A stretch of DNA of 64,000 bases from JAGOCV01 sp049445855 (GTDB lineage: Bacteria > Pseudomonadota > Gammaproteobacteria > Burkholderiales > Burkholderiaceae_C). This document shows positions 33,653 to 42,346 of the stretch, piece after piece (position 1 is the first letter of the stretch; the number at the start of each line of letters is the position of its first letter). The stretch covers positions 620,001-684,000 of the forward strand of contig NZ_JBMSDV010000003.1 in the NCBI RefSeq assembly GCF_049445855.1, in the 5' to 3' direction. The notes under the pieces were generated by a model, which was given only the letters and a program-made list of their open reading frames with translations, ran no database searches and had not been told where the DNA came from. Both the position numbers and the translations under genes were made by a program.

Positions 33653-34164
33653 AGAGCGCTGTAGTGCCCCAACGTCTGGTCGGCCTCCCACCGCTCGCTT
33701 CCCCCGAAACCCGGCTGCTGGTGCTCGGCAGTTTCCCGGGTGGGCGTTCGCTGGCCATGCAGCAGTACTACGCGCACCCGCAGAACCATTTCTGGAAGAT
33801 CCTCTCGGCGTTGTGGAACACGGACTTCGTGGCCATGCCTTATGAGGACCGCTGCAACGCCATCCTGGCGCGCGGCCTTGGCGTGTGGGACGTCTACGCT
33901 GCTTGCGAGCGCGAGGGCAGCCTGGATACGAGCATCCGCAACGCCGAAGTCAACGACTTCGCGTCGCTGGCCCGCCGTTGCCCGCAACTGCAGGCCATCG
34001 GCCACAACGGCGGCGAAAGTTTTCGCCATGCCCGGCACACTTCACAACTGGGCGTGCCGGTTTATCGCCTGCCGTCCACGAGCCCTGCCAACGCATCGTG
34101 GAGTTTCGAGCGCAAACTCACGGCCTGGCGGGAGGTCTTCACCCGGCACGCGCTGGTGTCCTGA
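33649..34164 (+). CDS. DNA-deoxyinosine glycosylase (UDG superfamily)
   Basis: This 171-residue protein has LLVLGSFPGGRSLAMQQYYAHPQNHFW at about residues 23-49, the signature of the UDG-superfamily group that removes hypoxanthine from deaminated DNA. It also has GVWDVYAAC and LPSTSPANA near the C-terminus. The GTG at 33649 overlaps the TatD stop (GTGA), so the two are translationally coupled. Length is normal for the family. Confidence 0.85.
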   Translation: MKSAVVPQRLVGLPPLASPETRLLVLGSFPGGRSLAMQQYYAHPQNHFWKILSALWNTDFVAMPYEDRCNAILARGLGVWDVYAACEREGSLDTSIRNAEVNDFASLARRCPQLQAIGHNGGESFRHARHTSQLGVPVYRLPSTSPANASWSFERKLTAWREVFTRHALVS

Positions 34165-34171
34165 AATACGA

Positions 34172-34930
34172 ATGAGCAAGAAGAAAACCATCGAACTGCC
34201 GGAGGTGAACATCTCCGATGACGGCGACGTGCGCTACCTGCACCTGGGTTCCGAATGGATCCAGGGGTCCATGTTGATCGACGCGCCGTTCGATATCGAA
34301 CTGGAGTACGTGCAGCGGATGATGGCGTGGCTGCTGTTCGTCGAGCCGGCCAGCGTGCCGAAGCGTCATGCGATGCAGCTCGGCCTCGGCTCTGCCGCAT
34401 TGACGAAATATTGTTACAAGAAGTTGCGGATGCGGACGACCGCCGTCGAGCTCAATCCGCAGGTGCTGGCCGCCTGCCGCGGCTGGTTCAAGCTGCCCGA
34501 CGACAACGAGCGACTGCACGTGGTGCTGGCCGACGCCGAGACCGAAATCCGCAAGCCGGCATGGCTGGGCCAGGTCGATGCGCTGCAGGTGGACCTGTAC
34601 GACCATGACGCTGCCGCGCCTGTACTCGACAGTGAAGCGTTCTATGCGGACTGCCGCAAGCTGCTCACCGATGACGGCTGCATGACGGTGAACCTGTTCG
34701 GCCGCGCGTCGAGTTACGCACGCAGCCTGAAGAAGATCACCGCAGCTTTCGGCGTCGATTCGGTCTGGGCCTTCAAGCCGACGCGCGAGGGCAACACCAT
34801 CGTGCTGGCGCAGCGGGAGGCTGCAAGGCCCGGTCGGGCCATGCTTGCCGAACGCGCGGAAAACATCCAAACTCAATGGAATCTGCCGGCGGCCAAGTGG
34901 CTGCGGGTGTTCAAACCCATCCAAGCATGA
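34172..34930 (+). CDS. Spermidine-synthase-like methyltransferase-fold protein
   Basis: This 252-residue protein has the nucleotide-binding region MQLGLGSAALTKYCYKKL and TAVELNPQVLAACRGWF at about residues 68-100, then VLADAETEI and VDLYDHDAAAP. This is the fold of polyamine aminopropyltransferases. The usual GGGDG loop is replaced by GLGSA, so true spermidine synthase activity is doubtful. It overlaps the GspE-like gene by ATGA. Confidence 0.78.
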   Translation: MSKKKTIELPEVNISDDGDVRYLHLGSEWIQGSMLIDAPFDIELEYVQRMMAWLLFVEPASVPKRHAMQLGLGSAALTKYCYKKLRMRTTAVELNPQVLAACRGWFKLPDDNERLHVVLADAETEIRKPAWLGQVDALQVDLYDHDAAAPVLDSEAFYADCRKLLTDDGCMTVNLFGRASSYARSLKKITAAFGVDSVWAFKPTREGNTIVLAQREAARPGRAMLAERAENIQTQWNLPAAKWLRVFKPIQA

Positions 34931-36717
34931 GCGCAGTCCTTCAGCCCACCATCACCGCCAAGACCAAGTACATCGGCCCGCTGGACTGGCGTCGCATCGT
35001 CGAATGGTTGAGCGAGGATGGCGTGATCAGCCAGGAAGAGGCGCAACGCACCATCGCGCGCATCGCGCAGGCCGAGAGTTCGCAGAACCCGCTCGTGCGG
35101 CTGGCCAGCGTGGCCATGGCGCGTGCCAGCGATGGCAAGCCGCTGGACATCGAGAAGCTGTGCCAGTGGCTGGCGGGCTACGCGGGCCTGGAATACCTGC
35201 GCATCGATCCGCTGAAGGTGGATGTGGGCAAGGTGGCCGACGCCATGAGCGCGGCCTATGCCGAGCGGCACAGGATTCTCCCGGTGCAGGTGAGCCCGAC
35301 TGAACTGGTGGTCGCCACGGCCGAGCCTTTCATCAACGACTGGGTCTCCGAGGTCGAGCGCCAGTCCAAGCGCAAGGTCAAGCGTGTCATCTCGAACCCG
35401 CAGGAAATCCAGCGCTTCACGGCGGAGTTCTTTGCACTCGCCAAGTCGGTGCGTGCGGCGCAGAAGGCCGGCGGCAACCAGGGCGCGGCCACGTTCGAGC
35501 AACTGGTCGAACTCGGCCGCAGCAACAAGCAGCTCGACGCCAACGACCAGGGCGTCGTGCAGGTGGTGGACTGGCTCTGGCAATACGCGTTCGACCAGCG
35601 CGCGAGCGATATCCATCTGGAGCCGCGCCGTGAACAGGGCGTGATCCGCTTCCGTATCGACGGCGTGCTGCAGCCCGTCTACCAGTTGCCCATGGGTGTG
35701 ATGAACGCGATCACCGCGCGCATCAAGCTGCTGGGCCGCATGGACATCATGGAAAAGCGCCGTCCGCAGGACGGCCGCGTGAAAGTGCGCAACATCCGCG
35801 GTGACGAGGTCGAAATGCGCCTGTCGACGCTGCCCACGGCCTTCGGCGAGAAGACCGTGATGCGTATCTTCGATCCCGACACCGCCGTGAAGGACCTCGA
35901 CGCGCTCGGCTTCTCCAGCCATGACGCGCAGCGTTGGGAGACCATGGTCAAACGGCCCAACGGCATCATCCTGGTGACCGGCCCGACCGGCGCCGGCAAG
36001 ACCACCACGCTGTACTCCACGCTCAAGCGTGTGGCGACGGAAGAGGTGAACGTCAGTACGGTGGAAGACCCGATCGAAATGATCGAGCCTGCGTTCAACC
36101 AGACGCAGGTGCAGCACCAGCTCGATTTCGGCTTCCTCGAAGGGCTGCGTGCCCTGATGCGCCAGGACCCGGACATCATCATGGTGGGCGAAATCCGCGA
36201 CCTCGCGACGGCCGAGGCTGCGGTGCAGGCCGCGCTGACGGGCCACCTTGTGTTTTCCACGCTCCACACCAACGATGCGCCGTCGGCCATCACCCGCCTG
36301 ATGGATCTCGGCGTGCCGCCTTACCTGATCAACGCGACGATGCTGGGCGTGCTGGCCCAGCGGCTGGTGCGCACGCTGTGCAAGCAGTGCAAGGAGCCCG
36401 ACGAGTCGATGACGCGCGAGCAGCTCAGCGAATACGTGAAGCCCTGGAAGATCAACGGCGGCTATCGGCCCTACAAGGCGGTGGGCTGCGTCGACTGCCG
36501 CATGACGGGCTTCCTGGGCCGGATGGGCCTTTACGAATTGCTGACGATCTCGCCGGAGTTCCGCACCCGTGTGGACCGCGAACCCAGCATCGACGGTCTG
36601 CGCAAGCAGGCCGTGACGGACGGCATGCGTCCGCTTCGCCTGGCCGGTGCGCTGCGCGTGGCGGAAGGGCTCACGACGATCGAGGAAGTCCTGGCCGCCA
36701 CGCCGCCGCTGGACTGA
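34927..36717 (+). CDS. GspE/PilB-family type II/IV secretion ATPase
   Basis: This 596-residue ATPase has an N-terminal MshEN-like region (about residues 80-190), then the GspE core with DIHLEPR, Walker A GPTGAGKTTT (about 350), the Asp-box, Walker B PDIIMVGEIRD and HTNDAPSAITR. A four-Cys zinc element (CKQCKE and CVDCR) is typical of the family. It would power assembly of a pilus or secretion pseudopilus. No gspF, pilC or pilin genes are nearby. Coupled by ATGA to the spermidine-synthase-like gene. Confidence 0.9.
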   Translation: MSAVLQPTITAKTKYIGPLDWRRIVEWLSEDGVISQEEAQRTIARIAQAESSQNPLVRLASVAMARASDGKPLDIEKLCQWLAGYAGLEYLRIDPLKVDVGKVADAMSAAYAERHRILPVQVSPTELVVATAEPFINDWVSEVERQSKRKVKRVISNPQEIQRFTAEFFALAKSVRAAQKAGGNQGAATFEQLVELGRSNKQLDANDQGVVQVVDWLWQYAFDQRASDIHLEPRREQGVIRFRIDGVLQPVYQLPMGVMNAITARIKLLGRMDIMEKRRPQDGRVKVRNIRGDEVEMRLSTLPTAFGEKTVMRIFDPDTAVKDLDALGFSSHDAQRWETMVKRPNGIILVTGPTGAGKTTTLYSTLKRVATEEVNVSTVEDPIEMIEPAFNQTQVQHQLDFGFLEGLRALMRQDPDIIMVGEIRDLATAEAAVQAALTGHLVFSTLHTNDAPSAITRLMDLGVPPYLINATMLGVLAQRLVRTLCKQCKEPDESMTREQLSEYVKPWKINGGYRPYKAVGCVDCRMTGFLGRMGLYELLTISPEFRTRVDREPSIDGLRKQAVTDGMRPLRLAGALRVAEGLTTIEEVLAATPPLD

Positions 36718-36732
36718 TTCTTTCGGTCTAAA

Positions 36733-36753
36733 CATGCACCCTCGCGGTGCATG
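36733..36753. other. Hairpin after the GspE-like gene
   Basis: CATGCACC at 36733-36740 and GGTGCATG at 36746-36753 form a perfect eight-base stem with a five-base loop. No T run follows. It may end the GspE transcript with help from Rho or act as an operator for the transporter genes. Just downstream, CACCTAGGTG (36761-36770) is a palindrome. Confidence 0.45.
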
Positions 36754-36822
36754 CACCACACACCTAGGTGAAACCCTCGATAGGTGATATCCACATCCGT
36801 TCAACCTGACTTGGAGGTCAGA

Positions 36823-36861
36823 ATGCGCCTGCACTTGAAAATCAAGAGGAGTGTGCTGTGA
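36823..36861 (+). CDS. Possible 12-residue leader peptide before tctB
   Basis: A 12-codon frame (MRLHLKIKRSVL) is preceded by GGAGG five bases upstream, a near-ideal ribosome binding site. Its TGA overlaps the GTG start of tctB (GTGA). The peptide is Arg/Lys/Leu-rich. The arrangement would couple tctB translation to translation of the leader. It is too short for homology, so it is inferred from the site and the overlap only. Confidence 0.4.
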   Translation: MRLHLKIKRSVL

Positions 36862-37346
36862 ACATCAAAAGTCAGAAGGACTTTTTCTCCGGCCTGCTTT
36901 ATACGGCGGTCGGCGTGGCTTTTGCGTGGGGCGCCACGAACTACAACATCGGCTCGGGTGCGCGCATGGGCCCCGGCTACTTCCCTCTCATGCTTGGCAT
37001 CCTGCTGGCCTTCATCGGCGGCGTCGTGATGTTCAAGGCATTGGTCGTCGAGACCGAAGATGGTGACAAGATCGGCAAGTGGGCGTGGAAGCCGCTGGCC
37101 TACATCATCGGCGCCAACCTGCTGTTCGGCGTGCTGCTCGGTGGTCTCCCGAGATTCGGCATCCCGGCCATGGGCCTGATCGCCGGTATCTACGGCCTGA
37201 CCATCGTCGCCAGCCTCGCGGGCACCAAGTTCAAGATCGGCGAAGTGTTGATCCTTGCCACGGTGCTGGCCCTGGGCAGCTACCTGGCTTTCGTTGTGGC
37301 GCTCAAGCTGCAGTTTCCGGTGTGGCCCACTTTCATCACGGGCTGA
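36858..37346 (+). CDS. tctB: Tripartite tricarboxylate transporter small membrane subunit TctB
   Basis: This 162-residue protein has four predicted membrane helices and the TctB pattern: KDFFSGLLYTAVGVAFAWGATNYNIG followed by ARMGPGYFPLMLGILLAFIGG. TctB is the small membrane subunit that works with TctA and a periplasmic Bug receptor. The GTG start at 36858 has AGGAG seven bases upstream. tctA follows after 13 bases. No receptor gene is adjacent, so a Bug protein encoded elsewhere must supply the ligand. Confidence 0.9.
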   Translation: MNIKSQKDFFSGLLYTAVGVAFAWGATNYNIGSGARMGPGYFPLMLGILLAFIGGVVMFKALVVETEDGDKIGKWAWKPLAYIIGANLLFGVLLGGLPRFGIPAMGLIAGIYGLTIVASLAGTKFKIGEVLILATVLALGSYLAFVVALKLQFPVWPTFITG

Positions 37347-37359
37347 TTAGGCGAGCGAC

Positions 37360-38874
37360 ATGACAGATCTGATCAACAACCTTTCCCTCGGCTTCAGCGT
37401 GGCCTTCACGCTGCAGAACCTGCTTTACGCGTTCGTCGGCTGTCTGCTGGGCACGCTGATCGGCGTGCTGCCCGGCGTAGGTCCCGTGGCCACCATCGCC
37501 ATGCTGCTGCCCGCCACCTACGCGCTGCCTCCGGTGGCCGCGCTGATCATGCTGGCCGGCATCTACTACGGTGCGCAGTACGGCGGCTCCACCACCGCGA
37601 TCCTGGTGAACCTGCCGGGCGAATCTTCCTCGGTGGTGACCGTGATCGACGGGTACCAGATGGCCCGCAAGGGGCGCGCGGGCCCGGCGCTCGCTGCGGC
37701 GGGCATCGGCTCGTTCTTTGCGGGCTGCGTGGGCACACTCGTGCTTGCAGGCTTTGCAGCACCGCTGACCGAGGTGGCCTTCAAGTTCGGCCCGGCCGAA
37801 TACTTCTCGCTGATGATCCTGGGCCTGATCGGCGCCGTGGTGCTGGCTTCGGGCTCGCTTGTCAAGGCCGTCGGCATGATCGTGCTGGGCCTGCTGCTCG
37901 GGCTGATCGGGACGGACGTGAATTCGGGCGTTGCACGCTATTCGTTCGACATTCCGGAATTGACCGACGGCATCGGCTTCATCGTCATCGCAATGGGCGT
38001 GTTCGGCTACGGGGAAATCATCCACAACCTGTCGCAGCCCGAAGATGAGCGCGAAGTGTTCACGGGCAAGGTCACGCACTTGTACCCGTCTGCGGAGGAT
38101 TTCAAGCGCATGGTGCCGGCTGTGCTGCGCGGCACGGCGTTGGGCGCTTCACTGGGCATCCTGCCCGGCGGCGGTGCGCTGCTGTCGGCTTTTGCGGCCT
38201 ACACGATCGAGAAGAAGACCAAGCTCAAGCCCGGGGAAGTGCCGTTCGGCAAGGGCAACATCCGTGGTGTCGCGGCACCCGAATCCGCCAACAACGCCGG
38301 TTCGCAGACTTCGTTCATCCCGCTGCTCACCCTGGGCATTCCGCCCAACGCCGTGATGGCGCTGATGGTCGGCGCCATGACCATCCACAACATCCAGCCC
38401 GGCCCGCAGGTCATGACCAGCAACCCCGAGCTGTTCTGGGGCCTGATCGCCTCGATGTGGATCGGCAACGCCATGCTGATCATCCTGAACCTGCCGCTGA
38501 TCGGCATCTGGATCAAGCTGCTGACCGTGCCCTACCGCTGGCTGTTCCCCTCCATCGTGCTGTTCTGCGCGATCGGCGTGTACTCGACCAACAACAACAC
38601 CTGGGACATCTGGATGGTCGCGATCTTCGGTGTGATCGGCTACGTGTTCATCAAGCTGGGCATGGAACCCGCACCGCTGCTGCTGGGCTTCATCCTGGGG
38701 CCGATGATGGAAGAGAACCTGCGCCGTGCACTGCTGCTCTCGCGCGGCGACTGGAGTGTGTTCGTCACGCGTCCGCTGTCGGCCGGTCTGCTGGCGGCTG
38801 CCGTGCTGCTGCTTATCATCGTGCTGCTCCCGGCCGTGAAGAAGCAGCGTGAAGAAGCGTTCGTCGAAGACTGA
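37360..38874 (+). CDS. tctA: Tripartite tricarboxylate transporter large membrane subunit TctA
   Basis: This 504-residue protein has about 11 membrane helices and the TctA signatures GVLPGVGPVATIAMLLP, AGIYYGAQYGGSTTAILVNLPGE and GGGALLSAFAAYTIEKK. It forms the secondary-transport channel of a tripartite tricarboxylate transporter. With tctB it forms a two-gene operon that ends at an intrinsic terminator. The three Bug genes in this window are candidates for its receptor. Confidence 0.95.
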   Translation: MTDLINNLSLGFSVAFTLQNLLYAFVGCLLGTLIGVLPGVGPVATIAMLLPATYALPPVAALIMLAGIYYGAQYGGSTTAILVNLPGESSSVVTVIDGYQMARKGRAGPALAAAGIGSFFAGCVGTLVLAGFAAPLTEVAFKFGPAEYFSLMILGLIGAVVLASGSLVKAVGMIVLGLLLGLIGTDVNSGVARYSFDIPELTDGIGFIVIAMGVFGYGEIIHNLSQPEDEREVFTGKVTHLYPSAEDFKRMVPAVLRGTALGASLGILPGGGALLSAFAAYTIEKKTKLKPGEVPFGKGNIRGVAAPESANNAGSQTSFIPLLTLGIPPNAVMALMVGAMTIHNIQPGPQVMTSNPELFWGLIASMWIGNAMLIILNLPLIGIWIKLLTVPYRWLFPSIVLFCAIGVYSTNNNTWDIWMVAIFGVIGYVFIKLGMEPAPLLLGFILGPMMEENLRRALLLSRGDWSVFVTRPLSAGLLAAAVLLLIIVLLPAVKKQREEAFVED

Positions 38875-38895
38875 GCAAGTTGCCTGACCGGAAAG

Positions 38896-38925
38896 CGGCG
38901 CCCCTGTGGCGCCGTTTTTCTTTGC
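38896..38925 (+). terminator. Rho-independent terminator after tctA
   Basis: CGGCGCC at 38896-38902 pairs with GGCGCCG at 38908-38914 across a five-base loop and is followed directly by TTTTTC. It lies 21 bases past the tctA stop. Confidence 0.85.
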
Positions 38926-38939
38926 CGATAATCCATTCC

Positions 38940-40562
38940 ATGTCCTTCAATTTCCACAATCCCTACCTGTCCACGCGCACGCCGGTATTCGCGCGCAACG
39001 TGGTGTCCACTTCGCACCCGTTGGCCGCGCAGGCGGGGCTGCGCATCCTGCACCAGGGCGGCAATGCCGTGGACGCGGCGATCGCTGCCGCAGCCGCCAT
39101 CACGATCGTCGAGCCAGTGAGCAATGGCCTGGGCAGCGACGCGTTCTGCATCCTGTGGGACGGCAAGGAACTGCACGGCCTGAATGCGTCAGGTCGCGCC
39201 CCCGCAACGTGGACGCCGGAATACTTCAGGAAAAAATACGGGGCGGACAGCAAGGCCCCGCCCAAGCGCGGCGTCGACACGGTCACCGTGCCAGGTGCCG
39301 TGGGTAGCTGGGTCGCGCTGTCGGAACGCTTCGGCAAGCTGCCGTTCGCGGACCTGCTCCAGCCCGCCATCGAGATCGCCGAGCGAGGCTATCTCGTGTC
39401 GCCCGTGGTGCAGCAGAAGTGGTCGGCAGCGACCGACGAGCTGCGCAACCAGCCCGGCTTTGCCGACGCCTTCCTGCCCTGGGGCCGTGCGCCCAACGTC
39501 GGCGAACTGTTCCAGTTCAGAACCGCCGCGCGCGGCCTGCGTGCCATTGCGCAAAGCAAGGGCGCGGCCTTCTACGGTGGCGAGATCGCCCAGGCCATCG
39601 AGAAATTCGCGGCGGCCAATGGCGGCAGCATCAAGGCGTCCGACTTCGCGGGCTACAAGCCGGAGTGGGTCACGCCGATCAGCAAGGACTATCGCGGCCA
39701 CACGCTGCATGAGATTCCGCCGAACGGGCAAGGCATCACCGCGCTGATGGCACTGGGCATCCTCAACCAGTTCGACGTGGCGGGCCTGAAGGTGGACGGC
39801 GTCGACTCGCAGCACTTGCAGATCGAGGCGATCAAGCTCGCTTTCGCCGATGTGTACCGCTACGTGGCCGAGCCATCGTCGATGGAGGTGACCGCCGCGC
39901 AAATGCTGGACGACGCGTACCTCGCGTCGCGTGCCAAACTGATCGACATGAAGAAGGCGCAGGATTTCGGTGCGGGCAATCCGGTCAAGGGTGGCACGAT
40001 CTACCTCACCGCGGCCGACGAGAACGGCATGATGGTGAGCTTCATCCAGAGCAACTACATGGGCTTCGGCTCGGGTTGCGTGGAGCCGCAGTTCGGCATC
40101 AGCCTGCAGAACCGCGGGCATGCCTTCAGCGTCGACGACAAGGGCCTGAACCCCGCCAACATCGTGGCACCGGGCAAGCGGCCGTTCCACACCATCATCC
40201 CCGGCTTCCTCACGAAGGACGGCGCGCCTGTGATGAGCTTCGGCGTGATGGGCGCCAACATGCAGCCGCAAGGCCACGTGCAGACGCTGGTGCGCATGCT
40301 CGACTACGGCCAGAACCCGCAGGCCGCATGCGATGCACCGCGCTGGCGCTACAACGCCGGCTTCGAGATCAACGTGGAAACCTCGATGGACCCTGCCACC
40401 GTGCAAGGCCTGTCCGCGCGCGGCCACAAGATGGCCGTCATCAGCGACAACTACCAGGACTACGGCGCCGGCCAGTTCATCTGGCGCATGGGTGACCCGG
40501 CGAAGGAAGGCTACGTCGTGGCGAGCGATCCGCGCCGCGACGGGCTGGCTGCCGGGTTCTGA
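38940..40562 (+). CDS. Gamma-glutamyltransferase family protein
   Basis: This 540-residue Ntn-hydrolase has GGNAVDAAIAAAAAITIVEPVSNGLGSDAF near the N-terminus, the maturation and nucleophile segment GGTIYLTAADENGMMVSFIQSNYMGFGSG at about residues 345-375 and VMSFGVMGANMQPQGHVQ. The family cleaves itself to expose a Thr and then transfers or hydrolyses gamma-glutamyl groups. No obvious signal peptide, so it is probably cytoplasmic, unlike E. coli Ggt. The start codon lies 15 bases after the terminator. TGATG overlap couples it to an EamA transporter. Confidence 0.9.
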   Translation: MSFNFHNPYLSTRTPVFARNVVSTSHPLAAQAGLRILHQGGNAVDAAIAAAAAITIVEPVSNGLGSDAFCILWDGKELHGLNASGRAPATWTPEYFRKKYGADSKAPPKRGVDTVTVPGAVGSWVALSERFGKLPFADLLQPAIEIAERGYLVSPVVQQKWSAATDELRNQPGFADAFLPWGRAPNVGELFQFRTAARGLRAIAQSKGAAFYGGEIAQAIEKFAAANGGSIKASDFAGYKPEWVTPISKDYRGHTLHEIPPNGQGITALMALGILNQFDVAGLKVDGVDSQHLQIEAIKLAFADVYRYVAEPSSMEVTAAQMLDDAYLASRAKLIDMKKAQDFGAGNPVKGGTIYLTAADENGMMVSFIQSNYMGFGSGCVEPQFGISLQNRGHAFSVDDKGLNPANIVAPGKRPFHTIIPGFLTKDGAPVMSFGVMGANMQPQGHVQTLVRMLDYGQNPQAACDAPRWRYNAGFEINVETSMDPATVQGLSARGHKMAVISDNYQDYGAGQFIWRMGDPAKEGYVVASDPRRDGLAAGF

Positions 40563-41509
40563 TGTCTTCGTCGAATACGGCACCGACGAACCTGCTGCCC
40601 GGCCTTGCACTGGCCGGCTTGGGTGCGATTGCCTTCAGCGGCAAGGCGATCATCGTCAAGCTCGCGTACCGCCATGGCGTGGATGCGGTCACGCTCATCA
40701 TGTATCGCATGTTGTTCGCCTTGCCCATCTTCGCCGTGATGGCGTGGTGGGCGAGCCGTGGCAAGCCGCCGCTCACGCGCGAGGACTGGATCGCCGTGGT
40801 GTGGCTCGGCTTCACCGGCTACTACCTTGCGAGTTTTCTCGACTTCGCGGGGCTGGCCTACATCACCGCGAGCCTCGAGCGGCTCATCCTGTACCTGAAC
40901 CCCACGCTCGTGCTGCTGATGGGCTGGCTCATGTACCGCCGCAAGGCCACGCGCATCCAGATGGTGGGCATGGCGATCAGCTATGCCGGCGTGCTGCTGG
41001 TGTTCGGGCATGAACTGCAGATCGTCGCGGGCGTGCAGACGGCATGGGGCGCGGCGCTCGTCTTTGCCAGCGCGATCAGCTATGCGGTCTATCTCGTCTA
41101 CAGCGGCCAGGTGGTGCAGCGGCTCGGGTCGCTGCGGCTCGTGGGCCTGGCGACCAGCGTGGCATGCATCTGCTGCATCGTGCAGTTCCTGCTGCTGCGA
41201 CCCATCGATGTGGCCTTGTCCGTTGCGCCGCAGGTGATCTGGCTGTCCGTGCTGAACGCGACGCTGTGCACCGCCGCGCCGGTGCTGATGGTGATGATGG
41301 CCATCGAGCGCGTGGGCTCCAGCATGGCATCGCAGATGGGCATGGTCGGCCCCATGTCCACCATCATCATGGGCGTGGTGATCCTGGGCGAACCCTTCAC
41401 CGGCTGGATCGCCGTCGGAACGGTGCTCGTGATCGCAGGGATCTACGTCTTCACGCGCGGCGGCAGGCCGGCCGCCGCGGTCGGGGTCAAACCGATCCGT
41501 GATCAGTAG
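40562..41509 (+). CDS. EamA/DMT-family transporter
   Basis: This 315-residue protein has ten predicted helices in two EamA repeats (repeat 1 from LPGLALAGLGAIAFSGKAIIVKLAY, repeat 2 from WGAALVFASAISYAVYLVYSGQVV). DMT transporters export amino acids, metabolites or drugs. The gene begins at the last base of the gamma-glutamyltransferase stop (TGATG), so it may export or import a product of that enzyme. It ends in a seven-base overlap with the convergent SDR gene. Confidence 0.9.
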   Translation: MSSSNTAPTNLLPGLALAGLGAIAFSGKAIIVKLAYRHGVDAVTLIMYRMLFALPIFAVMAWWASRGKPPLTREDWIAVVWLGFTGYYLASFLDFAGLAYITASLERLILYLNPTLVLLMGWLMYRRKATRIQMVGMAISYAGVLLVFGHELQIVAGVQTAWGAALVFASAISYAVYLVYSGQVVQRLGSLRLVGLATSVACICCIVQFLLLRPIDVALSVAPQVIWLSVLNATLCTAAPVLMVMMAIERVGSSMASQMGMVGPMSTIIMGVVILGEPFTGWIAVGTVLVIAGIYVFTRGGRPAAAVGVKPIRDQ

Positions 41510-42294
41510 GTGCCGGGGTAGGCACCGCCATCGGCCAGGATGTTCTGCCCGGTGATGTAGCCCGCGTGCATGCTGCACAGGAAGGCGCAGATCGCACCGA
41601 ACTCCTGTGCGTTGCCGAAGCGCTGCGCCGGAATGTTCTTGCGGCGGCTGTCGGCCACGGCTTCGACGGACTGCCCTGTTTTCTTCGACGCGCCGACCAG
41701 CGTGCCGCGCAGGCGGTCGGTGTCGAACGCGCCGGGCAGCAGGTTGTTGATCGTCACGTTGTTGGATGCGAGCTTCGTCGTGCGCGCGACACCCGCCACG
41801 AAGCCGGTCAGCCCGCTGCGCGCACCGTTGGACAGGCCCAGGATGTCGATGGGCGCCTTCACCGCGCTGGACGTGATGTTGACGATGCGGCCATAGCCGC
41901 GCGCAGCCATGCCGTCCACCGTCGCCTTGATGAGCTCGATGGGCGTGAGCATGTTGGCGTCGACGGCCTTGATCCAGGCATCGCGGTCCCAGTCGCGGAA
42001 GTCACCGGGCGGCGGGCCGCCGGCATTCGTCACGACGATGTCGTAGTCGGCCTGTGCGGCAAAAGCCTGCTCGCGGCCCTGCGGCGTGGTGATGTCGGCG
42101 GCGACCTGCAGCACCTGCGCGCCATGCTTCGCTTCCGCCGCGAGCGCCTGCGCCGCCTGCGCCAGTGCGTCGGCACCGCGCGCCATGATGACCACGTTCA
42201 CGCCCTCGGCCACCAGCGCCTGCGCGCAACCGAGGCCCAGACCCTTGCTCGCGCCGCCGACCAGCGCCCACTTACCCTGTATGCCCAAATCCAT
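41503..42294 (-). CDS. SDR-family oxidoreductase with altered catalytic motif
   Basis: This 263-residue protein has the NAD(P)-binding loop VGGASKGLGLGCAQAL and TNAGGPPP at about residue 88. The usual catalytic Tyr-x-x-x-Lys is replaced by S-N-G-A-R in LGLSNGARSGLTG, after NITSSAVKAP. This SN-x-x-R variant recurs in a branch of FabG-like SDRs. Whether it is catalytically competent is unclear. It is divergent from the SH3 gene. Confidence 0.85.
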   Translation of the reverse strand: MDLGIQGKWALVGGASKGLGLGCAQALVAEGVNVVIMARGADALAQAAQALAAEAKHGAQVLQVAADITTPQGREQAFAAQADYDIVVTNAGGPPPGDFRDWDRDAWIKAVDANMLTPIELIKATVDGMAARGYGRIVNITSSAVKAPIDILGLSNGARSGLTGFVAGVARTTKLASNNVTINNLLPGAFDTDRLRGTLVGASKKTGQSVEAVADSRRKNIPAQRFGNAQEFGAICAFLCSMHAGYITGQNILADGGAYPGTY

Positions 42295-42346
42295 GCTGAA
42301 CTTTCAATTGGATACACTCGCCGATGACAAAAAAGGGGGTCACCGG

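Noticed and set aside
34873..36834. 653-codon open frame opposite the GspE-like ATPase
   Set aside because: The plus-strand gene has Walker A, Walker B and zinc motifs. The opposite frame is compositionally biased and unrecognisable.
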